A stretch of DNA of 41,564 nt from DATAEK01 sp036258055 (GTDB lineage: Bacteria; Acidobacteriota; Vicinamibacteria; Vicinamibacterales; 2-12-FULL-66-21): contig DATAEK010000013.1 in NCBI GenBank assembly GCA_036258055.1, positions 1 to 41,564 on the forward strand, written 5' to 3'. Of the stretch, positions 1 to 7,632 are shown piece after piece (position 1 is the stretch's first letter; each line of letters opens with the position of its first letter). The notes under the pieces were generated by a model. That model did no database searches, was not told the origin of the DNA, and worked only from the letters and a program-made list of their open reading frames with translations. The translations under genes were made by a program, and so were the position numbers.

Positions 1-66
1 ATGAGCGGAACGCCGAGAATACTCGGGGAACCGATCAAGTAATTCCCTTTCCGAACAGGAGATGCA

Positions 67-97
67 GAGATCAGGAGCCCAGAATGCTCCTGATCTC
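67..97. terminator. 12-bp perfect hairpin downstream of the DUF4159 gene
   Basis: Bases 67-78 and 86-97 are perfect reverse complements (GAGATCAGGAGC arms) around a 7-nt loop. The hairpin lies 13 nt beyond the stop of the minus-strand DUF4159 gene, where a factor-independent terminator would sit. No T-run follows on either strand, so it may instead be a transcript-end stabilising hairpin or a short palindromic repeat. Bases 1-66 hold no gene I can support. Confidence 0.5.
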
Positions 98-109
98 CTG
101 ACCTCCTGC

Positions 110-871
110 TCAATGGGTCAAACCGTAGATCACGTAGTTGACGCCCAGCTTGTACGCCTCGTTCGATGCGTCGAACGGGAAGATCCCCTGGCCCGACCAC
201 TCCCAATACTCCGGGACGTCGTTGTCGTAGTTGGCGACGACCATCAGTCGCTTTGATGGATCGTTGTCCTCGAAGAGTCCGTAATAACTCGGACGAATGC
301 CGGACATCGGATGCACAATCGCGTCGATGTCGTTGATCCGAAAGAACGAATCGAAGATGCGCTGCGTGTGGTCGAGCTTGACGAACCGGGCTTCCGGGAG
401 CACACGGCGCATCTGTGCTTCGAAGTGGCTCCACTGTTGTGCACCGTCGAAGTCTTCGAACACGGCGAAGCCGCCCTTCAACAGGTAGGCACGAAACGAC
501 TCCGCTTCACGATCGGTGAGATTCCAGAAGCCGGGCTCCCACATGAACGCGATGGGGTAGTTGAACAGCTCGGGATCGTCGAGCGTGAGAACCAGGCTGG
601 CGTCAGCGCGGATGTCGAGGGCCGTCAGCTCTCTGAGGATCAGCGACAGGTGTTGTTCGGCGCGAGGATAGTCGTGATTCCAGGCCGAGCTGAAGCCCCC
701 GCGCCGGAACGAACCGCCGTCTGACGTCCACCGCAGCCGTACAAACGTGAAACGGCCGTCGTAGCTGAGATCGGTCCGATGCGGCTGGCCGAGCGCATCG
801 AACTGCGCGGTTGCCGCCATGGCCGCGCTGAACACGACGGCGAGAGCGATGTCCAGCCATCGACGACGCAC
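110..871 (-). CDS. DUF4159 domain-containing exported protein
   Basis: 253-aa protein with a short N-terminal hydrophobic signal segment (LDIALAVVFSAAMAATAQF). The rest looks like the DUF4159 family, a Rossmann-like fold often found near MoxR ATPase and von Willebrand genes in Acidobacteria. Visible family features are the FTFVRLRW strand near residue 42, the LDDPELFNYPIAFMWEPGFW segment near residue 95 and the GGFAVFEDFDG segment near residue 132. The start is a GTG at 869-871; an ATG at 877-879 is in another frame. It begins 7 bp after the stop of the DUF1801 gene, so the two are probably co-transcribed. The molecular function of the family is not known, and no MoxR partner is visible here. 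Confidence 0.8.
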   Translation of the reverse strand: MRRRWLDIALAVVFSAAMAATAQFDALGQPHRTDLSYDGRFTFVRLRWTSDGGSFRRGGFSSAWNHDYPRAEQHLSLILRELTALDIRADASLVLTLDDPELFNYPIAFMWEPGFWNLTDREAESFRAYLLKGGFAVFEDFDGAQQWSHFEAQMRRVLPEARFVKLDHTQRIFDSFFRINDIDAIVHPMSGIRPSYYGLFEDNDPSKRLMVVANYDNDVPEYWEWSGQGIFPFDASNEAYKLGVNYVIYGLTH

Positions 872-878
872 GCGGCCA

Positions 879-1235
879 TTATCCTAGATTCTCTTTGATC
901 CGCGCCTTCACCAGTTTTCGCACGAGCGCCGCTGGCAGTGGGTGGTCTGGCTGAAAACGAATCGTTCCCTTGCTGGTGTCGTAGCCAGCGAGCTCGTTCT
1001 TGAAGGTTTGGACCGTCGTCGAGCTCAGGAGATAGAACGCACAGTGATTTCGCGTGGCACCGAAGCCGACCAGCATTCCGTTCTGGCGGAACGTGGGGAT
1101 CTGGTAGCTGATGCACTCTGTGGCCTTCGGCGCGGCCGCGTGAATTGTCTGTCGAAGCTTCTCGAGTGCGGCTCGCTTATCGTCGTCTCGCACGCGAGCG
1201 AGGTACTCGTCGATGGTCGTCGGCTTCGTGCCCAT
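879..1235 (-). CDS. DUF1801 family protein (YdhG/frataxin-like fold)
   Basis: 118-aa cytoplasmic protein. The opening TIDEYLARV, the LRQTIHAAAPKATECISYQIPTF block at about residues 27-49, the MLVGFGATRNHCAFYLL strand and the KGTIRFQPDHPLP loop are the usual DUF1801 signature. The fold resembles small frataxin-like or YdhG proteins sometimes called iron chaperones, but the role is unproven. The length is typical for a complete family member. It lies upstream of and close to the DUF4159 gene, and about 47 bp downstream of the slipin gene on the same strand. Confidence 0.85.
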   Translation of the reverse strand: MGTKPTTIDEYLARVRDDDKRAALEKLRQTIHAAAPKATECISYQIPTFRQNGMLVGFGATRNHCAFYLLSSTTVQTFKNELAGYDTSKGTIRFQPDHPLPAALVRKLVKARIKENLG

Positions 1236-1282
1236 GGTGGTGTGGTCCAGCAGATTACGACGCAGCAGGATCCGCCACGGGA

Positions 1283-2215
1283 TCAGGCCGTCGAGCCCGG
1301 CTGACGACCGACGGCTTTCATCGCCAGCGCGATCATCGACCCGACGTCCGCGACGTTGGCCGGCAGGACGAGCGTGTTGCTCTCCTTGGCGAGCTCGCCG
1401 AACTGTCCGATGTACTGCTCGGCCACGCGGAGCTGCACGGCCTCGTAGCCGCCCGGCAGTTTGATCGCTTCCGCCACGCGGCGGATGCCTTCGGCCGTCG
1501 CAGTCGCAACCGCCATGATGGCCGAGGCCTGACCTTCCGCCTCGTTGATCTGCTGCTGCTTGCGCGCCTCGGACTGCTTGATGACTTCCTGCTTCGATCC
1601 TTCCGCCGTGTTGATGACCGCGTCGCGGGCGCCTTCCGACGTCAGGATGACGGCGCGCTTCTCGCGCTCGGCCCGCATCTGCTTTTCCATCGCAGCGAGG
1701 ACGTCGTGTGGCGGCGTGATGTTCTTGATCTCGTAGCGCAGCACTTTCACGCCCCAGGCCTCGGTGGCCTTGTCCAGTTCGCTCACGACCGCGGTGTTGA
1801 TGTGCACCCGCTCTTCGAACGTCTTGTCCAGATCGATCTTCCCCACCTCGCTCCGAAGTGTCGTCTGTGCGAGTTGGCTGATGGCGAACATATAGTCGGT
1901 GATGCCGTACGAGGCCCGCTCCGGATTCAGAACCTTGAGGTACAACACACCGTCGACGCCGACCTGCACGTTGTCGCGCGTGATGCAGACCTGCGCCGGG
2001 ATGTCGACGGCTATTTCTTTGAGCGAGTGCCGATAGCGGATAGTGTCCACGAACGGCAGCAGGATATGGAACCCGGCGCCCAGGGTGTTCGAGTAGCGGC
2101 CCAGCCGCTCGACGACGTAGGCGCTCTGCTGGGGGACGACAATGGCGGTCTTCGCGATGACAAGAATCACGAGCCCGAGGAAGATCAACGCGATCATCAA
2201 CAGCACGGGGTCCAT
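1283..2215 (-). CDS. qmcA: SPFH/band-7 protein, QmcA/paraslipin type
   Basis: 310-aa membrane-anchored SPFH protein. Residues 4-25 form one N-terminal membrane anchor, followed by the slipin core (VPQQSAYVVERLGRY, then LGAGFHILLPFVD) and a long charged Ala/Glu coiled coil at about residues 180-250 (EGSKQEVIKQSEARKQQQI). Such proteins oligomerise into cages or scaffolds around membrane enzymes and often bind FtsH. The start ATG overlaps the NfeD stop as ATGA (2213-2217), so the two genes are translationally coupled. NfeD/slipin pairing is a conserved bacterial arrangement. This is one of three SPFH proteins in the window. Confidence 0.93.
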   Translation of the reverse strand: MDPVLLMIALIFLGLVILVIAKTAIVVPQQSAYVVERLGRYSNTLGAGFHILLPFVDTIRYRHSLKEIAVDIPAQVCITRDNVQVGVDGVLYLKVLNPERASYGITDYMFAISQLAQTTLRSEVGKIDLDKTFEERVHINTAVVSELDKATEAWGVKVLRYEIKNITPPHDVLAAMEKQMRAEREKRAVILTSEGARDAVINTAEGSKQEVIKQSEARKQQQINEAEGQASAIMAVATATAEGIRRVAEAIKLPGGYEAVQLRVAEQYIGQFGELAKESNTLVLPANVADVGSMIALAMKAVGRQPGSTA

Positions 2216-2679
2216 CAGTGGGCTCCTTCGGGCTCGAGAAAGATCATCAGACGATCCACGCGTACGACGCGGCAGCGCTGTCCGCGCGTGATGGTCACAG
2301 CCGCGTTGTTGCGGGCGGACCAGACGGTGCCGCGCAGCTCCGCGCGGCCGACTTCACCAGCGGGAATGTCGTCGATCGGCACCGCAGTGTCGTTGAGCAG
2401 CGAATCGACGTCGGGCGCCGGCGTATCGAGCTTCATCCATCGCAGCAGCGGATTCCTGAAGAGGAGCAGCGATCCAATCGACAGCACCGCGAAGAGCAAC
2501 AGCTGCACCCATGCTGGGCCGGCGAGATTGACGAGCCGCAGGAGGCCGATCGTGATCGCGGCCACGCCGAAAAAAATGACGTAAAAGCCGCCCGCCGACG
2601 CCAGTTCGAGCGTGATCAGGATGAGCCCGAGCGCCAGCCACTGCCACCAGTGCAGGATCATGAGGGGAGGCGGCGCCAT
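2215..2679 (-). CDS. nfeD: NfeD family membrane protein (short form)
   Basis: 154-aa protein with three or four hydrophobic segments in residues 8-75, followed by a soluble OB-fold-like domain at about residues 100-150 (GEVGRAELRGTVWSA, then RVVRVDRLMIFLEP). It lacks the ClpP-like protease domain of long NfeD, so it is the short class that partners slipins. The OB domain is thought to bind the SPFH partner. It ends in an ATGA overlap with the slipin gene downstream. The start at 2679 is the first in-frame ATG; an alternative ATG lies six codons in. The 82 bp upstream, to msrA, carry a REP-like hairpin. Confidence 0.9.
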   Translation of the reverse strand: MAPPPLMILHWWQWLALGLILITLELASAGGFYVIFFGVAAITIGLLRLVNLAGPAWVQLLLFAVLSIGSLLLFRNPLLRWMKLDTPAPDVDSLLNDTAVPIDDIPAGEVGRAELRGTVWSARNNAAVTITRGQRCRVVRVDRLMIFLEPEGAH

Positions 2680-2713
2680 TGTAGCCCAAGCGCCCGCGGC
2701 TGCAGGACCAGAG

Positions 2714-2740
2714 TCACGTCGCGTCCGGCTTCAGCCGGAC
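2714..2740. repeat. REP-like hairpin, copy 1
   Basis: Perfect 7-bp stem GTCCGGC / GCCGGAC (2723-2729 and 2734-2740) with a TTCA loop, preceded by TCACGTCGC. A closely similar element lies at 29194-29225 and a degenerate one at 30641-30663, so this looks like a dispersed short palindromic element. It sits between msrA and nfeD, both on the minus strand, and could also act as a terminator or processing site. Confidence 0.6.
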
Positions 2741-2761
2741 CCGCGGTCCGCATGAAGGACG

Positions 2762-3412
2762 CTACTTACCCACTTCCACTCCCACCGGGCAGCTCACGCC
2801 CGTTCCACCAAGGCCGCAGTAGCCGTCCGGGTTCTTCGCCAGGTACTGCTGGTGGTAGTCCTCGGCGTAGTAGAACTCCGGCGCGGGAAGGATCTCAGTC
2901 GTGATCTTGCCGTAGCCGCGCCTGGACAGCTGTTCCTGGAAAACTTCGCGCGTTCGTTCCGCCGCCGCGCGCTGTTCGTCGTCGAAGTAGTAAATCCCCG
3001 AACGATACTGCGTGCCGAAATCGTTGCCCTGCCGCATGCCCTGCGTTGGATCGTGGTTTTCCCAGAACGTCTTCAGCAGAGAGTCGTAGGAAATCTTCGC
3101 GGGGTCGTAGACGACGAGCACGACCTCGTTGTGGCCGGTCATGCCCGTGCATACTTCGCGATACGTCGGGTTGGGCGTGAACCCCGCAGCGTAGCCGACC
3201 GCGGTCGTGAATACGCCAGGGAGCCCCCAGAACATTTTCTCTGCGCCCCAGAAACAGCCCATGCCGAAGATCGCCTGCTTCAGCCCGGCGCTGAACGGCC
3301 CTTCGAGCGGGGCGCCGTTGACGTAGTGCTGTGCCGGCACTTCCATACGCTCGGCGCGGCCCGGCAGAGCCTGATCCCTCACGGGCATCTTCATCTTCTT
3401 GTCGAGAAACAC
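2762..3412 (-). CDS. msrA: Peptide-methionine (S)-S-oxide reductase MsrA
   Basis: 216-aa enzyme that reduces the S epimer of methionine sulfoxide in damaged proteins using thioredoxin. The catalytic motif GCFWGAE puts the nucleophile at Cys53. The TAVGYAAGFTPNPTYREVCTG and GHNEVVLVVYDP blocks are typical, and two C-terminal cysteines (Cys199, Cys208) can recycle the enzyme. There is no obvious signal peptide, so it is probably cytoplasmic. The N-terminal 45 residues are longer than the minimal family core. A palindromic repeat lies directly upstream and separates it from the sugar operon. The partner msrB is 9 kb away in another operon. Confidence 0.97.
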   Translation of the reverse strand: MFLDKKMKMPVRDQALPGRAERMEVPAQHYVNGAPLEGPFSAGLKQAIFGMGCFWGAEKMFWGLPGVFTTAVGYAAGFTPNPTYREVCTGMTGHNEVVLVVYDPAKISYDSLLKTFWENHDPTQGMRQGNDFGTQYRSGIYYFDDEQRAAAERTREVFQEQLSRRGYGKITTEILPAPEFYYAEDYHQQYLAKNPDGYCGLGGTGVSCPVGVEVGK

Positions 3413-3429
3413 ACTCGGCCTCCCTTCTT

Positions 3430-3539
3430 ATTGAGGATTGATGAGTGCTGATTGAGGATCGCTGGTTGTGGATTTCTGAATTGGGGATCCCAACAATCCA
3501 CAACCAGCGATCTTCAATCAGCCTTCATCAATCCTCAAT
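3430..3539. repeat. Large imperfect palindrome with 45-bp arms
   Basis: Arms 3430-3474 and 3495-3539 match in reverse complement at 42 of 45 positions, with a 20-nt centre that itself contains the palindrome GGGATCCC. Each arm carries spaced copies of ATTGAGGAT-like words. It is AT-richer than the flanking genes and fills nearly all of the gap between the end of the GT-C gene (3548) and the start of msrA (3412). It could terminate the sugar operon, be a remnant or target of a mobile palindromic element, or both. Confidence 0.85.
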
Positions 3540-3547
3540 CGACACCC

Positions 3548-5176
3548 TTATCGTCCCGTCGGGACGGGCAGGTCGTCAACGATCTTCAGCACCGCCGCCG
3601 ACAATGCGTCGCGGCTCCTGACCTGGAGCAGCACGGGCACGAGACTCCTGAGCGCCGGGTATTCACGGTCGGTGATTCGCGAGAGCGCGCCAGTGTCTCC
3701 ATCCCATCGCAAGACAATCACCGGCGCTCCTGTGTGCTGATCCTGCCATGTCTGCAGGATTCGGCGGGTATCGTCAACCCACTGATTGCGGCAGCAGTGG
3801 AGCAGCCACGGGGAAATCAGGAATACACGCGTGGTCAGATCGACCCTGGTGTAAGGCGGCTTCAGTGGAAACGGCATGGCCCATTCCCAGCTCAGCTTCG
3901 GTGCTCCGATGACGATCAGGCTCCCGGGCGGCGCCGACAGCGCCTCCGCACGAGTGTCGAGCAGCACCTTGCGCGACACTTTCGCCAGGGTGTTCCAGGT
4001 CGTGACCTCTTTGTAGAGCCCGGTGCTGTAGAAGATCACGACGGCTGACGCGACGGCAAGCACCGCCCGGCGCCGCGCCACGCCGATCGCGCCGGTCCAG
4101 GCCAGATCGAATACGACGCCGAGGACGATTGCCCACCCCGCGGACGCGAGATACACGTGGCGAGGCGATTCGTAACCGGCGACGGCAATCGGCAGCACGC
4201 CGATCGCCCACCACAAGGGACCGAAGAACAGCACCACGCGGGCGAGACGCCGCCGCTCGCCGGCGATGCGATGCCTCGCGAGCCACCAACCCAGCACGGT
4301 CGTCGCTGCGAGCACGCCCCAGGTGACCACCGCGCCGGCGTTCACGTTTCCGGTAACGACGCGCGCGAGGTGGCGCTCGATGAGCACGAAGAAGTAGTGC
4401 AGGCCCTCCGAGTTGAGTTGTCCTTCACGCGCCACCTGGCCGAAAAGCACGTAGCGGAGCCACATGTACGCCATCGTCATCAGCACGAACGGCACGTAGG
4501 GCCTGACCCAGCTCCAGGTCGGGCGCGCCGGCCGATTCGACAGCAGCACATCCCACGCCACAAGCGTCGCAACCATCGTGATCGTCGTTTGCTTGGTGAA
4601 AAGCGCGGCGAAAAACAGCGCGAGCGATCCAACGTACAACCGTGAATCGGTGGCGCCCTTCTCGCGCCACCTCGCGTATGCGACGAACGCGGCGATGTAG
4701 AACAGCGCCGGCATCGAGTCGACACGTCCCGTGATCCAGGCGACCGTCTCCGCCTGAACCGGCAACAGGACGAACACGGTCGCAGCAAAAACCGACGACG
4801 TGAGGCTGAGGCCGGCCAGCCATCGCGCCATCAGCAGCACGAGCAGCCCGGTGGCCGCGTGCAGCGCGACGTTCATGGCGTGGTGCAGGAACGGAGACGC
4901 CGCGCCGCCAAGTGCGGTGATCTGGTACGACACGGCCATGAACGGGCGCACCTCGTCGGCGATGTCGCCCCAGATCCGATCCGTCCACGGTGTGTAGAAC
5001 CAGCGCGGAAAATACGACGCCGGCTTGGACGCCAGGAGTTCGACGACCCCAAAGTCGTCGCGGACGAAGTAGTTGTTGAGCGTCGACGCGTACGGCAGGA
5101 GCGCCGCCAGGCAGACGACGAGCGCGGCCGCGAGCACTCGGCTGGACAGCGCGCCGCGGCGATCCATCGTGGTCAT
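3548..5176 (-). CDS. Multi-span membrane glycosyltransferase-like protein (GT-C fold)
   Basis: 542-aa integral membrane protein with about ten hydrophobic helices. An acidic pair (Asp40-Asp41 in YFVRDDFGVV) sits in the first outer loop after helix 1, a feature of GT-C enzymes that use polyprenyl-phosphate sugars. The first half resembles PMT/GT39-type or TMTC-type membrane proteins. The C-terminal 130 residues are soluble. The ATG at 5174-5176 is chosen because it overlaps the GT2 stop as ATGA; in-frame sequence further upstream is antisense to the GT2 codon pattern. A second ATG lies three codons in. Last gene of the epimerase-methyltransferase-GT2 operon, it probably transfers or polymerises the sugar made there. 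Substrate unknown. Confidence 0.85.
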   Translation of the reverse strand: MTTMDRRGALSSRVLAAALVVCLAALLPYASTLNNYFVRDDFGVVELLASKPASYFPRWFYTPWTDRIWGDIADEVRPFMAVSYQITALGGAASPFLHHAMNVALHAATGLLVLLMARWLAGLSLTSSVFAATVFVLLPVQAETVAWITGRVDSMPALFYIAAFVAYARWREKGATDSRLYVGSLALFFAALFTKQTTITMVATLVAWDVLLSNRPARPTWSWVRPYVPFVLMTMAYMWLRYVLFGQVAREGQLNSEGLHYFFVLIERHLARVVTGNVNAGAVVTWGVLAATTVLGWWLARHRIAGERRRLARVVLFFGPLWWAIGVLPIAVAGYESPRHVYLASAGWAIVLGVVFDLAWTGAIGVARRRAVLAVASAVVIFYSTGLYKEVTTWNTLAKVSRKVLLDTRAEALSAPPGSLIVIGAPKLSWEWAMPFPLKPPYTRVDLTTRVFLISPWLLHCCRNQWVDDTRRILQTWQDQHTGAPVIVLRWDGDTGALSRITDREYPALRSLVPVLLQVRSRDALSAAVLKIVDDLPVPTGR

Positions 5177-5874
5177 CCGAGGCGATACCTGAGGATGAGG
5201 GCGATCATCCTGAACCCGGTCGTCAACGTGCCCTTCAGGCTGCCGGTAATCTTCGACTCGCCGACGCGACCACGATAATTGACCGGCACCTCGATGATCT
5301 TCAGCTTTCGACGGAGGCCGAGGATCACCATCTCGGGCAGGAAATGCGAGCCGCCGACGGTGAGATCGCTGCGGATTCTTTCGAGCGGCGCGCGATGGAC
5401 CAGCCGCATCGTGCAGCCGCAATCGCTCAATGAGGGCCCGCCGTACAGAAACTGGATCAGCTTCGCGACCGTCCAGTTGCCAATCCGCAGGAACCACCCC
5501 ATGTTCGCCTGATCCCAGACGAGCTCGCGCGTGGTTCGCGTTCCGCACACCATGTCGAAGTCATCCGCGTAGGCCAGCAGCTTGTGGACGTCCCGTCCGA
5601 GGAACGTGCCGTCCGGTTCCGCCATGATGATGATGTCACCCGACGCATCCTGCAGGCCGCGGCGCAGCGCGTGCCCGTAGCCCTGCTGTGACTCGGACAC
5701 GACTCGCGCTGCCGTGGCCCGGGCTTCGACGGCGGTTCCGTCGTGCGAATTGTTGTCCACCACGAGCACCTCGTCCACGACGCCCGCGGCAAGAAAGTCC
5801 TCGACGGCGGCGCGGATGTACTTCTCCTCGTTGTAGGCGGGCAACACCACGCTGACGGTCTTCGAACCGTACAT
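5173..5874 (-). CDS. Family 2 glycosyltransferase (polyprenyl-phosphate sugar synthase type)
   Basis: 233-aa GT-A fold enzyme. It opens with VSVVLPAYNEEKYI, then VDEVLVVDNNSHDGT, the QQGYGHALRRGL block and the acidic metal/nucleotide segment MAEPDGTF at about residues 87-94. The C-terminus (VPVNYRGRVGESKITG) matches enzymes that make polyprenyl-phosphate sugars or glycosylate glycolipids. No C-terminal membrane helices are present, so it is the short soluble form. The ATG at 5872-5874 starts 11 bp after the methyltransferase stop and places the GT2 motif at residue 6, as usual. It overlaps the membrane glycosyltransferase gene by 4 bp and probably supplies that protein's lipid-linked sugar donor. 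Confidence 0.92.
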   Translation of the reverse strand: MYGSKTVSVVLPAYNEEKYIRAAVEDFLAAGVVDEVLVVDNNSHDGTAVEARATAARVVSESQQGYGHALRRGLQDASGDIIIMAEPDGTFLGRDVHKLLAYADDFDMVCGTRTTRELVWDQANMGWFLRIGNWTVAKLIQFLYGGPSLSDCGCTMRLVHRAPLERIRSDLTVGGSHFLPEMVILGLRRKLKIIEVPVNYRGRVGESKITGSLKGTLTTGFRMIALILRYRLG

Positions 5875-5885
5875 GTCAGCTCGCG

Positions 5886-6542
5886 TCAGTCCTTCCGAGC
5901 GATCACGAGCATCTGGCCGGCGCGCGGTTTGATCGGAGAGTGCAGATACGCACGGACGAGCCACGGGGCAATCGGCCAGCGAGTCCCGCGCATCGAGTAG
6001 GGCAGAAAACGCGGCTCCACGCGATCGATTCGAAACCCACGCGACCGCAGCAGATTCGGCAGCGATACGTCGGTGAACACCGACCGATGCGTGTAGTCGT
6101 CGAAGTACTTCCGGTAAGCGTAGCGGAAGTTCGGTTGGATCACGAGCAGCCTGCCACCGCGTTTGAGCGCGGCCGCGACGCTGCCGACGAGCCCGGCGGC
6201 GGTGTCCGGGTCGAAGTGTTCGATCACGTTCGAGGCGAGCACCACGTCGAACGTGGCGGCGCCAAGCCGTCCGAGATCTCTCGACGCGTCGAGCTCCGTC
6301 GTTTCCACACCGCTCGCCGCATGCCCCCGGAACTCGGGCCAGGTGTCCACTGCGACGCGGCGCGCCGCGCGCACAGCATTGATCCAGCAGCAATAGCCTG
6401 CGCCGATCTCGAGCACGTGGCTTTGCGGGGGAATCCACTCCGACAGGTAATCCGCGATTACGCGCCAGACCACCGCGCGAGCGGGGTCCTCCGGCAGGTG
6501 CACCGCATGGTATCCGGTGCCGCGGACGTCACCCGCGGTCAT
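5886..6542 (-). CDS. Class I SAM-dependent methyltransferase
   Basis: About 218-aa Rossmann-fold methyltransferase. Motif I (HVLEIGAGYCCWINA) lies near residue 40, the acidic SAM-ribose strand is RRVAVDTWPEF, and motif IV is FDVVLASNVIEHF. The TAYRKYFDDYTHRSVF-like region resembles methyltransferases of polysaccharide clusters. The ATG at 6540-6542 gives an ATGA overlap with the epimerase stop; an in-frame ATG at 6554 would add four residues. Lying between epimerase and GT2 genes, it probably methylates a sugar or glycan intermediate. The acceptor cannot be read from sequence. Confidence 0.9.
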   Translation of the reverse strand: MTAGDVRGTGYHAVHLPEDPARAVVWRVIADYLSEWIPPQSHVLEIGAGYCCWINAVRAARRVAVDTWPEFRGHAASGVETTELDASRDLGRLGAATFDVVLASNVIEHFDPDTAAGLVGSVAAALKRGGRLLVIQPNFRYAYRKYFDDYTHRSVFTDVSLPNLLRSRGFRIDRVEPRFLPYSMRGTRWPIAPWLVRAYLHSPIKPRAGQMLVIARKD

Positions 6543-7537
6543 GGCTGTTTCCATGCTTCAGGCAGATTGCGCGTGATCTCGATCCCGTCGAAGGGTCGGG
6601 TGCTGCGCGCGCCCCGCTCCCGGACCCAGACGGCCATCTCGCGCAGGCCGTCCTCGAGTGGCGTCATCCGGCGATCACCAAACACGCGTCTGACCTTCTC
6701 GTGGCTCGAGTGCGCGTGAGCGACCTCGTGCCTCGCAGGAAGGTGCACGGCAGCGGGTCCGACATCCATCGCCTTCGCCACTGCACTCGCAAGCTCGTTC
6801 AGGGTGTAGGGTCTGTCTGCGCCGATGTTGAACACGTCATCCCACGCGGCCTCGACGTCGACCGCTTCCACAATCACCGGCGCCACGTCGTCGATGTAGC
6901 TGAACGCACGGGTTTGCGTGCCGTCGCCGAAGATCGTCATCGGCTTGTCCTGCAGAATCTGGTTCATGAAGATCCCGACGACGTTGCGGTAGCGGTCGCC
7001 GATGTTCTGCCGGGGCCCGAATACGTTGTGCGGGCGGAAGATCACGTACCTCAGGCCGAACATGTCGCGGCTCGCGCGCAGCTCCTGCTCGACGGCGTAC
7101 TTCGCGATGCCGTACGGATCCTCCGGTCGCGGCTGGGTCTCTTCCGTCATCGGCAGTTCAGGAGAACGACCGTACACCGCGATCGACGACGTGAAGACGA
7201 AGCACTTCACGCCGGTGTTGATCGACGCGTTGATCAGATTGACGCTGCCGATGACGTTGTTCATGTAGTTGAAACGCTTGATGAAGTGGCTCAGACCCTC
7301 CGCCGCGTAGGCCGCCAAGTGGTAGACGTAGTCGAAGCGCCCGCGCTCGAGCGTACGATCGACGAGAGCGGCGTCGGTGATGCTGCCCCGGACGAACGCC
7401 GCGGCCGGCGGGACGTTGTCCTCGAACCCGCCCGTCAGATCGTCGAGGACCGTCACGGAATGGCCGCGCGCGATGAGCGCGTCGGCCACGTGGGAGCCGA
7501 TGAAGCCCGCACCGCCGGTCACGAGGACGCGAGGCAT
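6539..7537 (-). CDS. NAD-dependent epimerase/dehydratase (extended SDR, GalE-like)
   Basis: 332-aa nucleotide-sugar enzyme. The NAD-binding motif VTGGAGFIGSHVAD is at residues 6-19, the catalytic YGIAKYAVE (YxxxK) near residue 142, and the substrate-loop segment FRPHNVFGPRQNIGD follows. It closely resembles UDP-glucose/UDP-GlcNAc 4-epimerase-type proteins, but exact specificity cannot be assigned. It is the first gene of a four-gene, translationally coupled minus-strand operon for sugar activation, methylation and transfer. The 95 bp upstream hold a GC hairpin and presumably the operon promoter. Confidence 0.92.
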   Translation of the reverse strand: MPRVLVTGGAGFIGSHVADALIARGHSVTVLDDLTGGFEDNVPPAAAFVRGSITDAALVDRTLERGRFDYVYHLAAYAAEGLSHFIKRFNYMNNVIGSVNLINASINTGVKCFVFTSSIAVYGRSPELPMTEETQPRPEDPYGIAKYAVEQELRASRDMFGLRYVIFRPHNVFGPRQNIGDRYRNVVGIFMNQILQDKPMTIFGDGTQTRAFSYIDDVAPVIVEAVDVEAAWDDVFNIGADRPYTLNELASAVAKAMDVGPAAVHLPARHEVAHAHSSHEKVRRVFGDRRMTPLEDGLREMAVWVRERGARSTRPFDGIEITRNLPEAWKQP

Positions 7538-7566
7538 TTATAAGAGCGTCTCCTCGAGCTGTTCAG

Positions 7567-7591
7567 CGGCGCGCTCCGTTGTCGCGCGCCG
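7567..7591. terminator. GC-rich hairpin between zinc-ribbon gene and sugar operon
   Basis: Arms CGGCGCGC (7567-7574) and GCGCGCCG (7584-7591) form an 8-bp perfect stem with a 9-nt loop. It is about 40 bp after the stop of the zinc-ribbon gene on the same strand, in the right place to end that transcript before the sugar operon. There is no T-tract, so a Rho-independent role is uncertain. Confidence 0.35.
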
Positions 7592-7632
7592 AAACATTGG
7601 CTCGAACGCGACTCGCCCAAAATCTGTTGGAA

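Noticed and set aside
1..42. 13-codon plus-strand frame ending in TAA at 40-42
   Set aside because: Too short to judge as the end of an upstream gene; no recognisable sequence.
1145..2584. 479-aa plus-strand open frame
   Set aside because: It is antisense to the clear slipin and NfeD genes, rich in Arg, Asp and His as expected for a shadow frame in GC-rich DNA, and resembles no family.
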